Below, piece after piece: positions 33,704-43,074 of a stretch of 64,000 bases of DNA. Below the pieces are notes generated by a model. That model had not been told where the DNA came from and searched no databases. It saw only the letters and a program-made list of their open reading frames with translations. This DNA comes from Aurantimicrobium photophilum. Lineage in GTDB: Bacteria > Actinomycetota > Actinomycetes > Actinomycetales > Microbacteriaceae. The first letter of the stretch is position 1. Each line of letters begins with the position of its first letter. A program made the translations under genes and the position numbers. The DNA is taken from contig NZ_CP023994.1 of assembly GCF_003194085.1 (NCBI RefSeq), positions 1,364,001 through 1,428,000 of the forward strand. Direction: 5' to 3'.

Positions 33704-34519
33704 GTGGCGCTCGGCGGCGAGTACTTCTACTTCTTCTGCCGAGGGAAACAGCAAGGGATCTGCGACTCGCGCCACCTTCCCTTTGACCTCGTCGAGGATG
33801 AAGTCATCGAGCACTACCGAACGGTGAAGCTCAATCCGGACTTCATCGAGTGGGTGCATGATCAGATTGACGGCGCGCTCAAGGACCAAGCCGGGTCCCA
33901 ACGTCAGCTGCGCGAACAGATCCAAGGCCAGATCGCTCGCCTACAAACACGTGCAGATAACCTCATTGACCTTGTCGCCGATGGCGGACTTGCCGGTTCG
34001 AAGGCCCGCGAGAAGATCACGGAGATTGAACGTGAACGAGCAGGGCTCGAGGCCCGACTCGGCACCATCGAGGACGACCTCAGCATCGGCGCCGACTTCA
34101 TCAAGGGATGGCTCGAGCTGCTGCGCGACCCCTACGAGCTATACCGCAACGCGAGCAACGACATGCGCCGCGAACTGAATCAGGCGATCTTCAAGCGAAT
34201 CTTCGTCCTCGATCAGGACCGCGCCGAGTCAGAACTGCAGGAACCCGTGCGCCTTCTGCTCGAAGCACAAGCCGAGTGGGCTGCATCGTTCGGCGTCGGT
34301 ATTGATCTCGAGACAAACGAAAACGACGCCGAAGCGTCGCTGGATTCTGGAACGACTAGAGAAGACCAACTAGAGACCGTGGAAAGGGACTTTAGTTCTA
34401 GTAAGCGTTCTCTGGTGCCCCTGAAGAGACTCGAACTCCCAACCAACTCCTTAGGACGGAGGTGCTCTTCCATTGAGCTACAGAGGCGTTACTCCAGTCT
34501 AAGCGCTGGAGTTATCTAG
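33704..34519 (+). pseudogene. C-terminal fragment of a large serine recombinase, reading into tRNA-Arg
   Basis: 271 codons. It begins inside the zinc-ribbon domain (GGEYFYFFCRGKQQGICDSRHLPFD) and runs through the coiled coil typical of large serine integrases. The first two zinc Cys and the whole catalytic and recombinase domains are missing. The last about 35 codons (LVPLKRLELPTNSLGRRCSS in part) are antisense to the tRNA gene. The ATG at 33704 is an accident of the junction. This is the remnant of the integrase that inserted the element at the tRNA. Confidence 0.75.
34413..34487 (-). tRNA. tRNA-Arg (anticodon CCU)
   Basis: A cloverleaf can be drawn: acceptor GCCTCTG/CAGGGGC, D arm GCTC...GAGC, anticodon loop GTCCTAA with CCT at 34-36, T arm GGGAG-TTCGAGT-CTCTT with two G-U pairs, and encoded CCA (413-415). 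The outer anticodon-stem pair is C-T. It decodes AGG. Its 3' end borders the accessory island, the usual position for an attachment site. Confidence 0.85.
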
Positions 34520-35013
34520 GCCGCTGGTGCTAGGTAGTCATCCCAGGCAGTGTCCCGGTGATCAAGACCCATGGCGAACCAGCTGGGGCCAGCAGGCATG
34601 CGAGGAGTAATCCTCAGGCGCCAGCCCATCTCTTGGGGAGTGCGGTCGCTCTTGATGTTGTTGCACTTGAAGCAGCAGGCCACCAGGTTCTCCCAGGACT
34701 CTGCTCCCCCGCGAGACTTCGGGATGACGTGGTCAATCGTGTTGGCACTCTTGCCGCAGTAAGCACAGTGGTGACCATCTCGACGCAACACTCCACGTCG
34801 GGTGAGTGGCACTCGCCTGGCATAGGGCACGCGCACATAGCGGGAGAGGACGATGACCGAGGGGCGATCAAACTGTGCCGTGATGGCTTCGACCGGGTGG
34901 TCGGCATCTGCTTTGAGCACCGTGGCTTTCTGGCTCATCACCAGCATCAACGCTCGCCTGAATGAGACGATCGCGAGTGGTTCATATCCTGCGTTGAGTA
35001 CCAAGGTGCGCAC
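34516..35013 (-). CDS. HNH endonuclease family protein
   Basis: 165 residues from the GTG at 35013 (VRTLVLNAGYEPLAIV, with AAAGG 7 nt before); the longer frame to 35100 is not supported. The HNH domain contains RDGHHCAYCGKSANTIDHVIPKSRGG and NLVACCFKCNNIKSDRTPQEMGW, with the structural CxxC pairs and the DH of the ββα-metal motif. It is highly conserved in actinobacteria as a single chromosomal gene, so housekeeping rather than mobile. Its exact role is not known. It lies 28 bp from tRNA-Arg. Confidence 0.87.
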   Translation of the reverse strand: MRTLVLNAGYEPLAIVSFRRALMLVMSQKATVLKADADHPVEAITAQFDRPSVIVLSRYVRVPYARRVPLTRRGVLRRDGHHCAYCGKSANTIDHVIPKSRGGAESWENLVACCFKCNNIKSDRTPQEMGWRLRITPRMPAGPSWFAMGLDHRDTAWDDYLAPAA

Positions 35014-35287
35014 GGTGGGGCCTTTCGAGTTGGGCCTGCATGGCGTGCAGGCTGCTTGCCGAATGGTCACAAGAAGTGTGAAGGTTCCCGAGAAACACAC
35101 AAGGGCACCGTCGTTACCGACAATGCCCTAGCGAAGACGTGCGCGTAGACGCTCACCTATTCGTTCGTGAAGTTTCATGAACCCTCCGCACTTAATGCTT
35201 GAGTTCAGAGTATTGAGCGCAGACAGCAAATCTCTAGCAGGCACGCCGAATCGTTATCGGGAGTTACCCCGAGAACACGGTCGGTAT

Positions 35288-36076
35288 TTAGCCGACGCGA
35301 ACGAAGAGTGCGTAGCTTTGTGGATCAGCGGAGATGGAGGAAAGAACAGAGGTTCCACCAATTCCACCCTGAGCTGCCAGGCCGTTACCTGCATAGATAG
35401 CGAGGTGGTTACCACGCATCATGATGTCACCAGGCTGAACCTGGTTGGGGTCGCTGAAGACGGTGCCATAGCCACCGAACTGCATGGGGCCCAGGTCAGG
35501 AACCGAGTAACCCATGTTACGCAGAGCCTGCTCAACGAATGCGGTGCAGTCACCGGGCATACCAACGAGGTTCAATGCGGTGTTGAGAAGTGCAGAGTTT
35601 GACGCGATTCCAGAAACATCGACAGAAATGCGTGCGGAAGATGATGCGCGAGCTGCAGTAGCAACTGTCACAGCTGCAGCGGTGGAGTATCCATCGCGGC
35701 TTGCAGAAACCGCAGCATCGCCAGAGACAACAAGTGCCTGAGCTTCTGCAGCAAGCTGAGCCTTGTATGCCTCAACGTCAACGTGATCGCTGGAGTCGAT
35801 TGCATACGCAGGAATCGAGAAGGTGGCCATCAGGCCGAGTGCCACAGCCATCACCCCGGCACGAGCCCAGTTGCGACCGTTGTTTTCGGTGCGTGCAGGG
35901 CGTGCTGCACGAAGTGCAGGCTTTACTGTTGCTACCTCCTGGGCAGCAGAAACGAGTGCAGTGCCGCGCTCACGTGCAGAGGATGCGAAAGAGCGTGCAG
36001 TCTTGCTGAGTGTTTTCTTTTCCGCGAGCTTGCGCTCACGGCGTGACGAGAATTCGTCGTTACCTAATTCGGCCAA
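35288..36076 (-). CDS. NlpC/P60-family cell-wall hydrolase
   Basis: About 262 residues from TTG at 36076, chosen because GGAGG (36084-36088) lies 7 nt upstream; the longer frame runs through the structured leader. The N-terminus is charged, then a signal/TM segment (WARAGVMAVALGLMATFSIPAYA), a helical linker and a C-terminal NlpC/P60 domain. The catalytic Cys is in GMPGDCTAFVEQAL and the His in MRGNHLAIYAG. These enzymes cut the peptide stem of peptidoglycan, often during cell separation. Monocistronic and preceded by a long folded 5' UTR. Confidence 0.85.
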   Translation of the reverse strand: MAELGNDEFSSRRERKLAEKKTLSKTARSFASSARERGTALVSAAQEVATVKPALRAARPARTENNGRNWARAGVMAVALGLMATFSIPAYAIDSSDHVDVEAYKAQLAAEAQALVVSGDAAVSASRDGYSTAAAVTVATAARASSSARISVDVSGIASNSALLNTALNLVGMPGDCTAFVEQALRNMGYSVPDLGPMQFGGYGTVFSDPNQVQPGDIMMRGNHLAIYAGNGLAAQGGIGGTSVLSSISADPQSYALFVRVG

Positions 36077-36083
36077 GGTATAA

Positions 36084-36184
36084 CCTCCGGCGTCCCAACA
36101 AGCTAGGTTGCTTACCCCGTCACGATGCAAAATTTGCTTCGTTTCACATATCGAGAGACGGGGGTTGGGACGTCTCGCTATGTG
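36084..36184 (-). promoter_or_regulatory. Structured 5' UTR (candidate riboswitch or RNA thermosensor) of NlpC/P60 gene
   Basis: Two mutually exclusive folds can be drawn on the minus-strand RNA. Fold A is a long hairpin pairing 36171-36184 with 36145-36160 (12-13 pairs, one mismatch, one bulge). Fold B has a stem P1, GTCCCAAC (36171-36164) with GTTGGGAC (36099-36092), enclosing P2, CCCCGTC (36163-36157) with GACGGGG (36121-36115), and a small AT-rich hairpin. The ribosome site GGAGG lies right after P1. It does not match the c-di-AMP (ydaO) core, which often precedes such genes in actinobacteria. Confidence 0.5.
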
Positions 36185-36239
36185 GCTTCGCAACCCTTTG
36201 GTGGTTGTAAAGCTTGTCCAGACTACGCGAAGTGAGCCC

Positions 36240-36285
36240 AAAAGTCACATTAGCGACACGACAAAATCACAAAAAGGTAACGGGC
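36240..36285. promoter_or_regulatory. MtrA-box-like repeats between NlpC/P60 and dtxR genes
   Basis: GTCAC-N6-GACAC (from 36244) and ATCAC-N5/6-GTAAC (up to 36281) are loose direct repeats similar to the GTAAC/GTCAC repeats bound by MtrA in actinobacteria, whose known targets include cell-wall hydrolases. It lies upstream of the hydrolase leader. Loose motif; low certainty. Confidence 0.25.
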
Positions 36286-36291
36286 GATTTA

Positions 36292-36990
36292 CTACAAGCT
36301 GTGCTCAACAAAGATGTGCACCGCAACATCTAGTGGTAAATCGAGTGAACCTGTGAATCCTGTGGCAGAGACGCGGACGCGGTCACCATCTCGCTTGAAG
36401 GAAATGGTGGAGCCGGGGGTGAGGCCATATTCGGCAAACTCAGCCAGGGTTTCGGGGTTGATCTGTGCTGGTTCTCCTAGGCGTCGAACAACACCCGTGC
36501 TGAGCTCACCCGAAGCTTGGAGCAGATCAAGCAGGTTAGCCACGCCATCCAAGAAACCCTCGGCGGGTTCAATGCCCAGCTCTTCCAGACCTGGGATCGG
36601 ATTGCCATAGGGAGACTCAGTAGGGTTTCCCAGCATTTCCATGATGCGACGCTCTACCTTGTCGCTCATCACGTGTTCCCAGCGGCACGCTTCGTCGTGA
36701 ACGAACTCCCACTCCAAACCAATGATGTCGCTGAGCAAACGCTCGGCCAAGCGGTGCTTGCGCATGACATGTACCGCCTTTGAACGACCCTCTGCGGTGA
36801 GCTCTAAGTGCCGGTCATCCGAAACCAAGACAAGTCCATCGCGCTCCATGCGCGCCACTGTCTGAGACACTGTGGGACCGGAGTGACCCACACGTTCAGA
36901 GATTCGCGCACGCAAGGGAACAATGTTCTCTTCCTCTAACTCGAGGATGGTGCGCAGATACATCTCCGTGGTGTCGATCAGATCTGTCAT
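36292..36990 (-). CDS. DtxR/IdeR-family iron-dependent repressor
   Basis: 232 residues from the ATG at 36990 (MTDLIDTTEMYLRTILELEEE), the family's normal start. The winged HTH shows LRARISERVGHSGPTVSQTVARMERDGLV. The metal-binding/dimer domain has the DtxR signature DEACRWEHVMSDKVERR with Cys, Glu and His ligands. A C-terminal SH3-like domain (about 155-230) ends the protein. With Fe(II) bound it would repress iron-uptake genes at iron boxes; one such box is seen at 48986. Divergent to serC. Confidence 0.92.
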   Translation of the reverse strand: MTDLIDTTEMYLRTILELEEENIVPLRARISERVGHSGPTVSQTVARMERDGLVLVSDDRHLELTAEGRSKAVHVMRKHRLAERLLSDIIGLEWEFVHDEACRWEHVMSDKVERRIMEMLGNPTESPYGNPIPGLEELGIEPAEGFLDGVANLLDLLQASGELSTGVVRRLGEPAQINPETLAEFAEYGLTPGSTISFKRDGDRVRVSATGFTGSLDLPLDVAVHIFVEHSL

Positions 36991-37054
36991 GTTCACTACT
37001 TTACTCGCGCGAGAGTTGGGGAATTTCGGGGTGGTGACCAAACCCTAGAATTGA

Positions 37055-38170
<1,116 letters not shown>

Positions 38171-38173
38171 AGG

Positions 38174-38803
38174 TTAGTTCTCGTCGTCAGCGTCAGAATC
38201 TTCTGCGCTGTCGTCGAGGTCATCAATATCGACTCCGTCGATATCTCCGCCGTGTGTAGGAGCTGAGACGAGTTCCTCGTCGTCATCTTCCTCATCCTCG
38301 TCGTCCTCTTCGTCGTCCTCGTCATCGTCGAGGTCGTCGTCGTCTTCCTCGTCGCTGTCATCAGCATCCGAGTCATCGAGGTCTTCGAGTTCATCGTCGA
38401 GAATGGTGCCATCGAGAGCACCCTCGGCGAGGTCAAGCAAACCTTCGGGAAGTTCTTCATCGAGCGCAATACCGGCAGCAGCTGCCTGCTTCTGAGCTTC
38501 GAGGAATTCTGCCAAGCGCACTGACCAAGGAACCCACTCGGGAGCAACGAGTGCACCCTCGGCAGGAAGCAGTTCTGCCTCCATCACGGTGGGCTCTTCG
38601 CCTTCGAGGGTTGCCAGTGAGACATTCCACACCCAGTTGGGATAGCCATCGAGCTTGCAGTGATACTGCAAGGTAGCAATGCCATCGTGGTCGATGGTTT
38701 CTACCTCAAGTTCACCAATGCTTTCAGGCGTGGTGATTTCGTGCAGCGCAGCAAGCGCCAAGCGCTGGTGGGATGCAGTGAGTGTGGGGAATGGCTTAGA
38801 CAT
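38174..38803 (-). CDS. DUF3027 protein with long acidic tail
   Basis: 209 residues from ATG 38803, inside the last codons of the cold-shock gene (8-bp overlap). The DUF3027 domain (about 10-115) has ARHEIT-like start, GYPNWVWNVSLA, TVMEAELLPAEGALVAPEWVPWSVRLAEF. From about 130 it becomes a D/E run interrupted only by short breaks. DUF3027 is an actinobacterial domain of unknown role; the acidic tail suggests binding to a basic partner such as ribosome or nucleic-acid proteins. Coupled translation with the Csp gene supports a shared process. Confidence 0.82.
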   Translation of the reverse strand: MSKPFPTLTASHQRLALAALHEITTPESIGELEVETIDHDGIATLQYHCKLDGYPNWVWNVSLATLEGEEPTVMEAELLPAEGALVAPEWVPWSVRLAEFLEAQKQAAAAGIALDEELPEGLLDLAEGALDGTILDDELEDLDDSDADDSDEEDDDDLDDDEDDEEDDEDEEDDDEELVSAPTHGGDIDGVDIDDLDDSAEDSDADDEN

Positions 38804-39176
38804 CAAAGTCGTCTGCTACGCGACGAAGCAGAGCTGCGATCTTGCTGCTGTGTGCCTTGTCAGGGTAGTTGCCGCGCTTGAGGTTGTTGCCAATACCGTC
38901 GAGCAGCTTGACGAGGTCTTCCACAATGATCGACATGTCGTCTGCAGGCTTGCGGTCAAGCTTCTCGCGACCTGCAGGAGTCTCGAGCACGCGGACAGAC
39001 AGTGCCTGTGCTCCACGCTTGCCTTCGGCAACACCAAACTCAAGGCGTGATCCGGGGCGAACCTTCGCACCTTCGGGCAGGGCGGAAACGTGCAGGAAGA
39101 CTTCCTGGCCGTCGTCGGTAGAAATAAAGCCGAAGCCCTTTTCCTCGTCGTAAAACTTCACTTTGCCGGTTGGCAT
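38796..39176 (-). CDS. Cold-shock domain protein with C-terminal extension
   Basis: 126 residues from ATG 39176 with AGGAGG 6 nt upstream. The N-terminal cold-shock domain (1-65) contains MPTGKVKFYDEEKGFGFIS (RNP1-like) and VFLHVSAL (RNP2-like). The C-terminal 60 residues form a helical extension (MSIIVEDLVKLLDGIGNNLKRG) not found in CspA-type proteins but usual in this actinobacterial subfamily. It binds single-stranded nucleic acids. Cotranscribed with DUF3027. Confidence 0.9.
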   Translation of the reverse strand: MPTGKVKFYDEEKGFGFISTDDGQEVFLHVSALPEGAKVRPGSRLEFGVAEGKRGAQALSVRVLETPAGREKLDRKPADDMSIIVEDLVKLLDGIGNNLKRGNYPDKAHSSKIAALLRRVADDFDV

Positions 39177-39246
39177 TTTTTCCTCCTGCGATTGGTGCAA
39201 CCCCCAGTTTACTCAGAGGTAACAGAAGGCACCTATCCTTAGAGGT

Positions 39247-39510
39247 ATGGCAACAGAGGACACATACGAAGCAACACGTCTCGAACGCATTCTGGGAACC
39301 ATGGTCGTAGCCATTGTGGGAGTATCCATTCTCGCTTTTCTGGCTATTGTGACCGCGGGTATTACGAACCTGGATCTCACCAGTTCTTTCGGCACGTTTG
39401 TATTGGTTCTGCCCGGCATCGGCCTTCCGATTGGCTTCATCCTGATGGTCTCTCTGCTCATCATCAATATGGTTCGTCGCCGCCGCGACGCATCTGCGGG
39501 TTCTCGTTAA
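39247..39510 (+). CDS. Small two-helix membrane protein
   Basis: 87 residues. Two TM helices (about 16-41 and 49-74), charged N-terminus and an R-R-R-R tail, so both ends are likely in the cytoplasm. AGAGGT lies just before the ATG. No known domain. It lies 25 bp before the helicase-associated gene on the same strand and divergent from the cold-shock gene, so it may be cotranscribed with the XPB pair. Confidence 0.65.
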   Translation: MATEDTYEATRLERILGTMVVAIVGVSILAFLAIVTAGITNLDLTSSFGTFVLVLPGIGLPIGFILMVSLLIINMVRRRRDASAGSR

Positions 39511-39535
39511 CTCGCCTACAGGCAAGTAGGAGCCT

Positions 39536-41278
39536 GTGTCTTCCTCGTTAGAACTTTCTAAGCGCCTGCGCGCGCTGACCGATGAGCAGCTTTCAGAGCT
39601 TGCCTCAACCCGCCTGACCAACAGCACGGCCATCAAGGATTACTTTGATTTAGCGGACGCCCTGCTGACGGAGGATTCCATCCTCAGCGCTGTGCGCAGG
39701 CTTCCGCTGGAGCAATTGCTTCAGCTTCGTGAACTTGCCAGCACCGGCAAGACCGCTGCAGATCCCGAGCTCACCACCACGCTTGAGCAGGCACTTCTGG
39801 GCCCTGAGGGAAAGAAGCTCGAGCTCTACCCCGAAGTCAGTGCTGTCATCCTCAGCGCCACCGAGAAGCTTGTCCCTGCCACAGCAGACAAGCCCAGCAA
39901 GCCGGAGAAGGGTTCGGAGCTCCGCGATGTTGCAGCTCTTGAAACAGCACTCTCTGCAATTACTTCTCTAGATGAACTTGCTCGATCTATCGAGTCTCAC
40001 CATGTGAAAGAACTGGCACGCGGTGGTCTCAGCGCACAAGATTCACAGCGCCTGGCACCTTTGATGCCCAGCGCAGAGATCACTCCCACCGCTCTTCTTG
40101 CGTTGGGAAAACTCTCGGGCATCCTGGCAAAGAACAGTGGCTGGTGGATGGCCACCGAGAAACTGGACACCTGGCTCCACCTGCCCCTCGCTGAGCGCTG
40201 GCTTGCTGTGACCACAGCGTGGTCGGAACACCTTGGCACCCACCTTCAAAAGATTCTCAGTACAGAGTCCAACTGGGGTCCTGAGCTGCATGCGTGGCTC
40301 GAAGTTCACTATCCCCTCGGTCACGACTGGCTCGATGGTGACTTAAAAGAGCGCCTGAGTGAAGCAGAACTTCTTGGCCTCTCCACTGCTGGGTCTGTGA
40401 CTGCTGTGGGCAAGGAAGTGTTGGCTGGTAACTGGAAGGCCGTCACCGCAGCCATTGCTGCCGTTGTTCCACCTTTTGCTGAGCACGTGTTTGTGCAGCA
40501 CGACTTCACCGTCGTAGCACCTGGCCCACTCACACCAGCCGATGACGTCTTCATGCGTGAACTGTGTGTGGTGGAGTCCAGAGGTCTTGCCACCACCTTC
40601 CGCATTACCGCGCAAGGAACCAACCACCTGCTCGCGCAGGGCACCTCTGCGCAGCAGATTCTGGATCACCTCACTGCTCTGGCTGCCACCGATATTCCTC
40701 AGGCCGTGAGCTACTTCATCACTGACCTGGGTGAACGCTTTGGCACCATTCGCGTGCGGGAAGTCAACGGCAACACCGTGGTCAAGGCTCAGGACCTTCT
40801 CGTCTTGCGCACCATCAATGCCGACCACTCCCTGCACTCGCTGGGCTTGCGTCCCGTCTCGGAAGATTCTCTCCAGACCGCCATCTCTGCGGGCATTGTT
40901 CTCAACGCCCTGCTCGATGCGAAGTATCCAGCACAGCTGGAGGACGCCTCCGGCAAGATCATTGCTGCTCCGGTTCACCGTCGCAGTATTGAACTTCAGC
41001 CTGAGCCCGTCAGCCCTCACGTTGCTTTGGTTCAACGACTGCGTGGCAGTCGTGAAGCGGCAACGACCGATGATGCCACCTGGATTGCTCGTCAGCTCGA
41101 TGTTGCCGTGAGAGAGAAGAGCATTCTTGTGGTGACAGTGTCGATGCCTGACGGCGAGCGTGAGTTCACGATTGAACCTAAGGGCTTCTCCAACGGTCGT
41201 CTGCGTTGCCTGGATCGCACGACTGAGGTGGAGCGCACTCTGCCTGCCTCTCACATCACTGCCGTGCGCCCTGCCTAG
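39536..41278 (+). CDS. XPB-associated N-terminal helicase-domain protein
   Basis: 580 residues from GTG. No Walker motifs. The C-terminal part (about 300-560) matches the helicase-associated (Helicase_C_3-like) proteins encoded upstream of actinobacterial XPB: FVQHDFTVVAPGPLTPADD, ITAQGTNHLLAQG, LGERFGTIRVRE and VLRTI. The N-terminal region is helical, with repeated ALxxA motifs. The next gene, 41 bp away, is the XPB helicase. The pair probably act together in DNA repair or transcription-coupled processes. No independent enzymatic activity is visible. Confidence 0.82.
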   Translation: MSSSLELSKRLRALTDEQLSELASTRLTNSTAIKDYFDLADALLTEDSILSAVRRLPLEQLLQLRELASTGKTAADPELTTTLEQALLGPEGKKLELYPEVSAVILSATEKLVPATADKPSKPEKGSELRDVAALETALSAITSLDELARSIESHHVKELARGGLSAQDSQRLAPLMPSAEITPTALLALGKLSGILAKNSGWWMATEKLDTWLHLPLAERWLAVTTAWSEHLGTHLQKILSTESNWGPELHAWLEVHYPLGHDWLDGDLKERLSEAELLGLSTAGSVTAVGKEVLAGNWKAVTAAIAAVVPPFAEHVFVQHDFTVVAPGPLTPADDVFMRELCVVESRGLATTFRITAQGTNHLLAQGTSAQQILDHLTALAATDIPQAVSYFITDLGERFGTIRVREVNGNTVVKAQDLLVLRTINADHSLHSLGLRPVSEDSLQTAISAGIVLNALLDAKYPAQLEDASGKIIAAPVHRRSIELQPEPVSPHVALVQRLRGSREAATTDDATWIARQLDVAVREKSILVVTVSMPDGEREFTIEPKGFSNGRLRCLDRTTEVERTLPASHITAVRPA

Positions 41279-41319
41279 CTCTGTCCTGGGCACCCTCTCA
41301 ACCGGAGTAACGTAGAGAG

Positions 41320-42954
41320 ATGCCCGATGGACCGTTGATCGTTCAAAGCGATCGCTCAGTACTGCTCGAGGTGGCACACCCGCACGCCGCGGATGCTCGT
41401 CACGACCTCGCTGTCTTTGCCGAACTTGAACGCGCTCCCGAGCACATTCACACCTACCGCATTACTCGCTTGGGGTTGTGGAATGCTCGTGCTGCTGGTC
41501 ACACCGCAGAAGAGATTCTGGGCACGCTCGAGAAGTATTCGAAGTATGCCGTTCCTGCCAGTGTGACCATCGACATCGCGGAGACTGTGAACCGCTATGG
41601 TCGCTTGACCATTGAGCGCGATGCCGAAGGCACGCTCATTCTCAGAGGCACTGACGCTGCTGTTCTGTCTGAAGTGTCTCGTTCCAAGAAGGTCTCCACC
41701 TTGCTCGAGGGCAAGCGTGAGGATGGTAGTTACGAAGTGGCTGCGTGGGCACGTGGTCAGCTCAAGCAAGAATTACTCAAGCTTGGCTGGCCCGCTGAAG
41801 ACAATGCCGGCTACAAGCCCGGTGCACACCACGACATTGACCTCGCCACCGATGGCTGGGCACTGCGCCACTACCAAGAGAAGGCTGTCTCCAACTTCCT
41901 TGAGGGTGGCTCGGGTGTGGTTGTGCTTCCCTGTGGTGCAGGAAAGACGCTGGTCGGTGCGGGTGCTATGGCAGCAACGAAGACCGACACCTTGATCTTG
42001 GTCACCAACACGGTCTCGGCACGCCAGTGGCGTGATGAGCTCTTGAAGCGCACCTCGCTGACCCCGGATGAAATCGGGGAGTACTCGGGCGCAACAAAAG
42101 AGATAAAGCCGGTCACCATTGCGACCTACCAAATCTTGACCGCCAAGCGCGGTGGTGAGTTTGCTCACCTTGCTCTCTTGGATGCTCTCGACTGGGGCTT
42201 GGTCATTTATGACGAGGTCCACTTGCTCCCTGCACCCGTGTTCAAGCTGACGGCCGAGCTGCAAGCTCGTCGCCGTCTGGGCTTGACTGCCACGCTCGTG
42301 CGCGAGGACGGTCGCGAGTCTGATGTGTTCAGCCTGATCGGACCCAAGCGTTTCGATGCGCCGTGGAAAGAGATTGAGCAAGAAGGCTTCATCTCACCTG
42401 CCGAATGCAAAGAGATTCGTATTGATCTCGACCCCGAAGAGCGTCTGATCTATGCCGCAGCAAGCGACGCCGAGCGTTATCGCCTGGCAGCAACTTCGCC
42501 CGTGAAGATTGCGATTGCGAAGAAGCTCATTGCAGCCCACCCCGGTGAGCGCGTGCTCGTCATTGGTCAGTATCTGGATCAGCTTGCTGAACTGGGGGCC
42601 GCACTCGGTGTTCCCGAGATCACGGGGGCAACACCGGTAGATGAACGTGAGCGTCTCTTCAATGCCTTCCGTGACGGAAGCGAACCGGTACTCGTGGTGA
42701 GCAAGGTGGCGAACTTCTCGGTTGACCTTCCTGAGGCCAGTGTTGCTATCCAGGTCTCTGGTGCTTTTGGTTCACGACAAGAAGAAGCACAACGATTGGG
42801 TCGTCTCCTGCGCCCGAAGAAGAGTGGTTTCACTGCAACCTTCTACACACTCGTCGCCCGCGACACCGTTGATCAGGACTTTGCTTTGAACCGCCAGCGC
42901 TTCCTTGCGGAGCAGGGCTATTCCTACGAAATCGTTGACGGTCACACCGTCTAA
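41320..42954 (+). CDS. XPB/Rad25-type DNA helicase
   Basis: 544 residues, SF2 helicase. Motif I is GAGKTLVGAGAMA, motif II IYDEVH (DEVH box), motif III LTATLVREDGRESD, motif IV region VLVIGQYLDQL, motif VI QRLGRLLRPK. The N-terminal domain (LEVAHPHAADARHDLAVFAELERAPEHIHTYRIT) is the damage-recognition-like part of bacterial XPB. Bacterial XPB unwinds 3'-5' in vitro; its cellular role is not settled. It follows the helicase-associated gene. Confidence 0.93.
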   Translation: MPDGPLIVQSDRSVLLEVAHPHAADARHDLAVFAELERAPEHIHTYRITRLGLWNARAAGHTAEEILGTLEKYSKYAVPASVTIDIAETVNRYGRLTIERDAEGTLILRGTDAAVLSEVSRSKKVSTLLEGKREDGSYEVAAWARGQLKQELLKLGWPAEDNAGYKPGAHHDIDLATDGWALRHYQEKAVSNFLEGGSGVVVLPCGAGKTLVGAGAMAATKTDTLILVTNTVSARQWRDELLKRTSLTPDEIGEYSGATKEIKPVTIATYQILTAKRGGEFAHLALLDALDWGLVIYDEVHLLPAPVFKLTAELQARRRLGLTATLVREDGRESDVFSLIGPKRFDAPWKEIEQEGFISPAECKEIRIDLDPEERLIYAAASDAERYRLAATSPVKIAIAKKLIAAHPGERVLVIGQYLDQLAELGAALGVPEITGATPVDERERLFNAFRDGSEPVLVVSKVANFSVDLPEASVAIQVSGAFGSRQEEAQRLGRLLRPKKSGFTATFYTLVARDTVDQDFALNRQRFLAEQGYSYEIVDGHTV

Positions 42955-43074
42955 TTTTTCTTTTCTGCCAATTTCCCGCCTAACTACTGGGAATACGCCT
43001 GAGTTCAGCGTGCGCACAGTTCGCTGTCTAAAAACTCTCAGGTTACATTCAGGAAACAGTCAGATACTAGAGAC

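Noticed and set aside
33704-33925. Upstream part of the minus-strand frame 33413-33925 as real protein
   Set aside because: It is antisense to the recombinase zinc-ribbon and coiled-coil coding sequence; only the part below about 33703 looks coding.
35154-35179. SD-led mini-ORF before the HNH gene (minus strand)
   Set aside because: GGAGGG precedes an ATG, but the frame stops after eight codons and is not near a plausible coupled start.
36084-36184. c-di-AMP (ydaO) riboswitch before the hydrolase
   Set aside because: The conserved ydaO core with its ACAGCTAACC-type end is not found; only the context is similar.
38260-38400. Tandem repeat of GTCGTC/CTCGTC type as a DNA element
   Set aside because: It is the coding sequence of the acidic D/E tail of the DUF3027 protein.
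40343-41377. 344-codon open frame antisense to the XPB-associated gene
   Set aside because: Fully covered by a conserved coding region on the plus strand; no ribosome site or domain.
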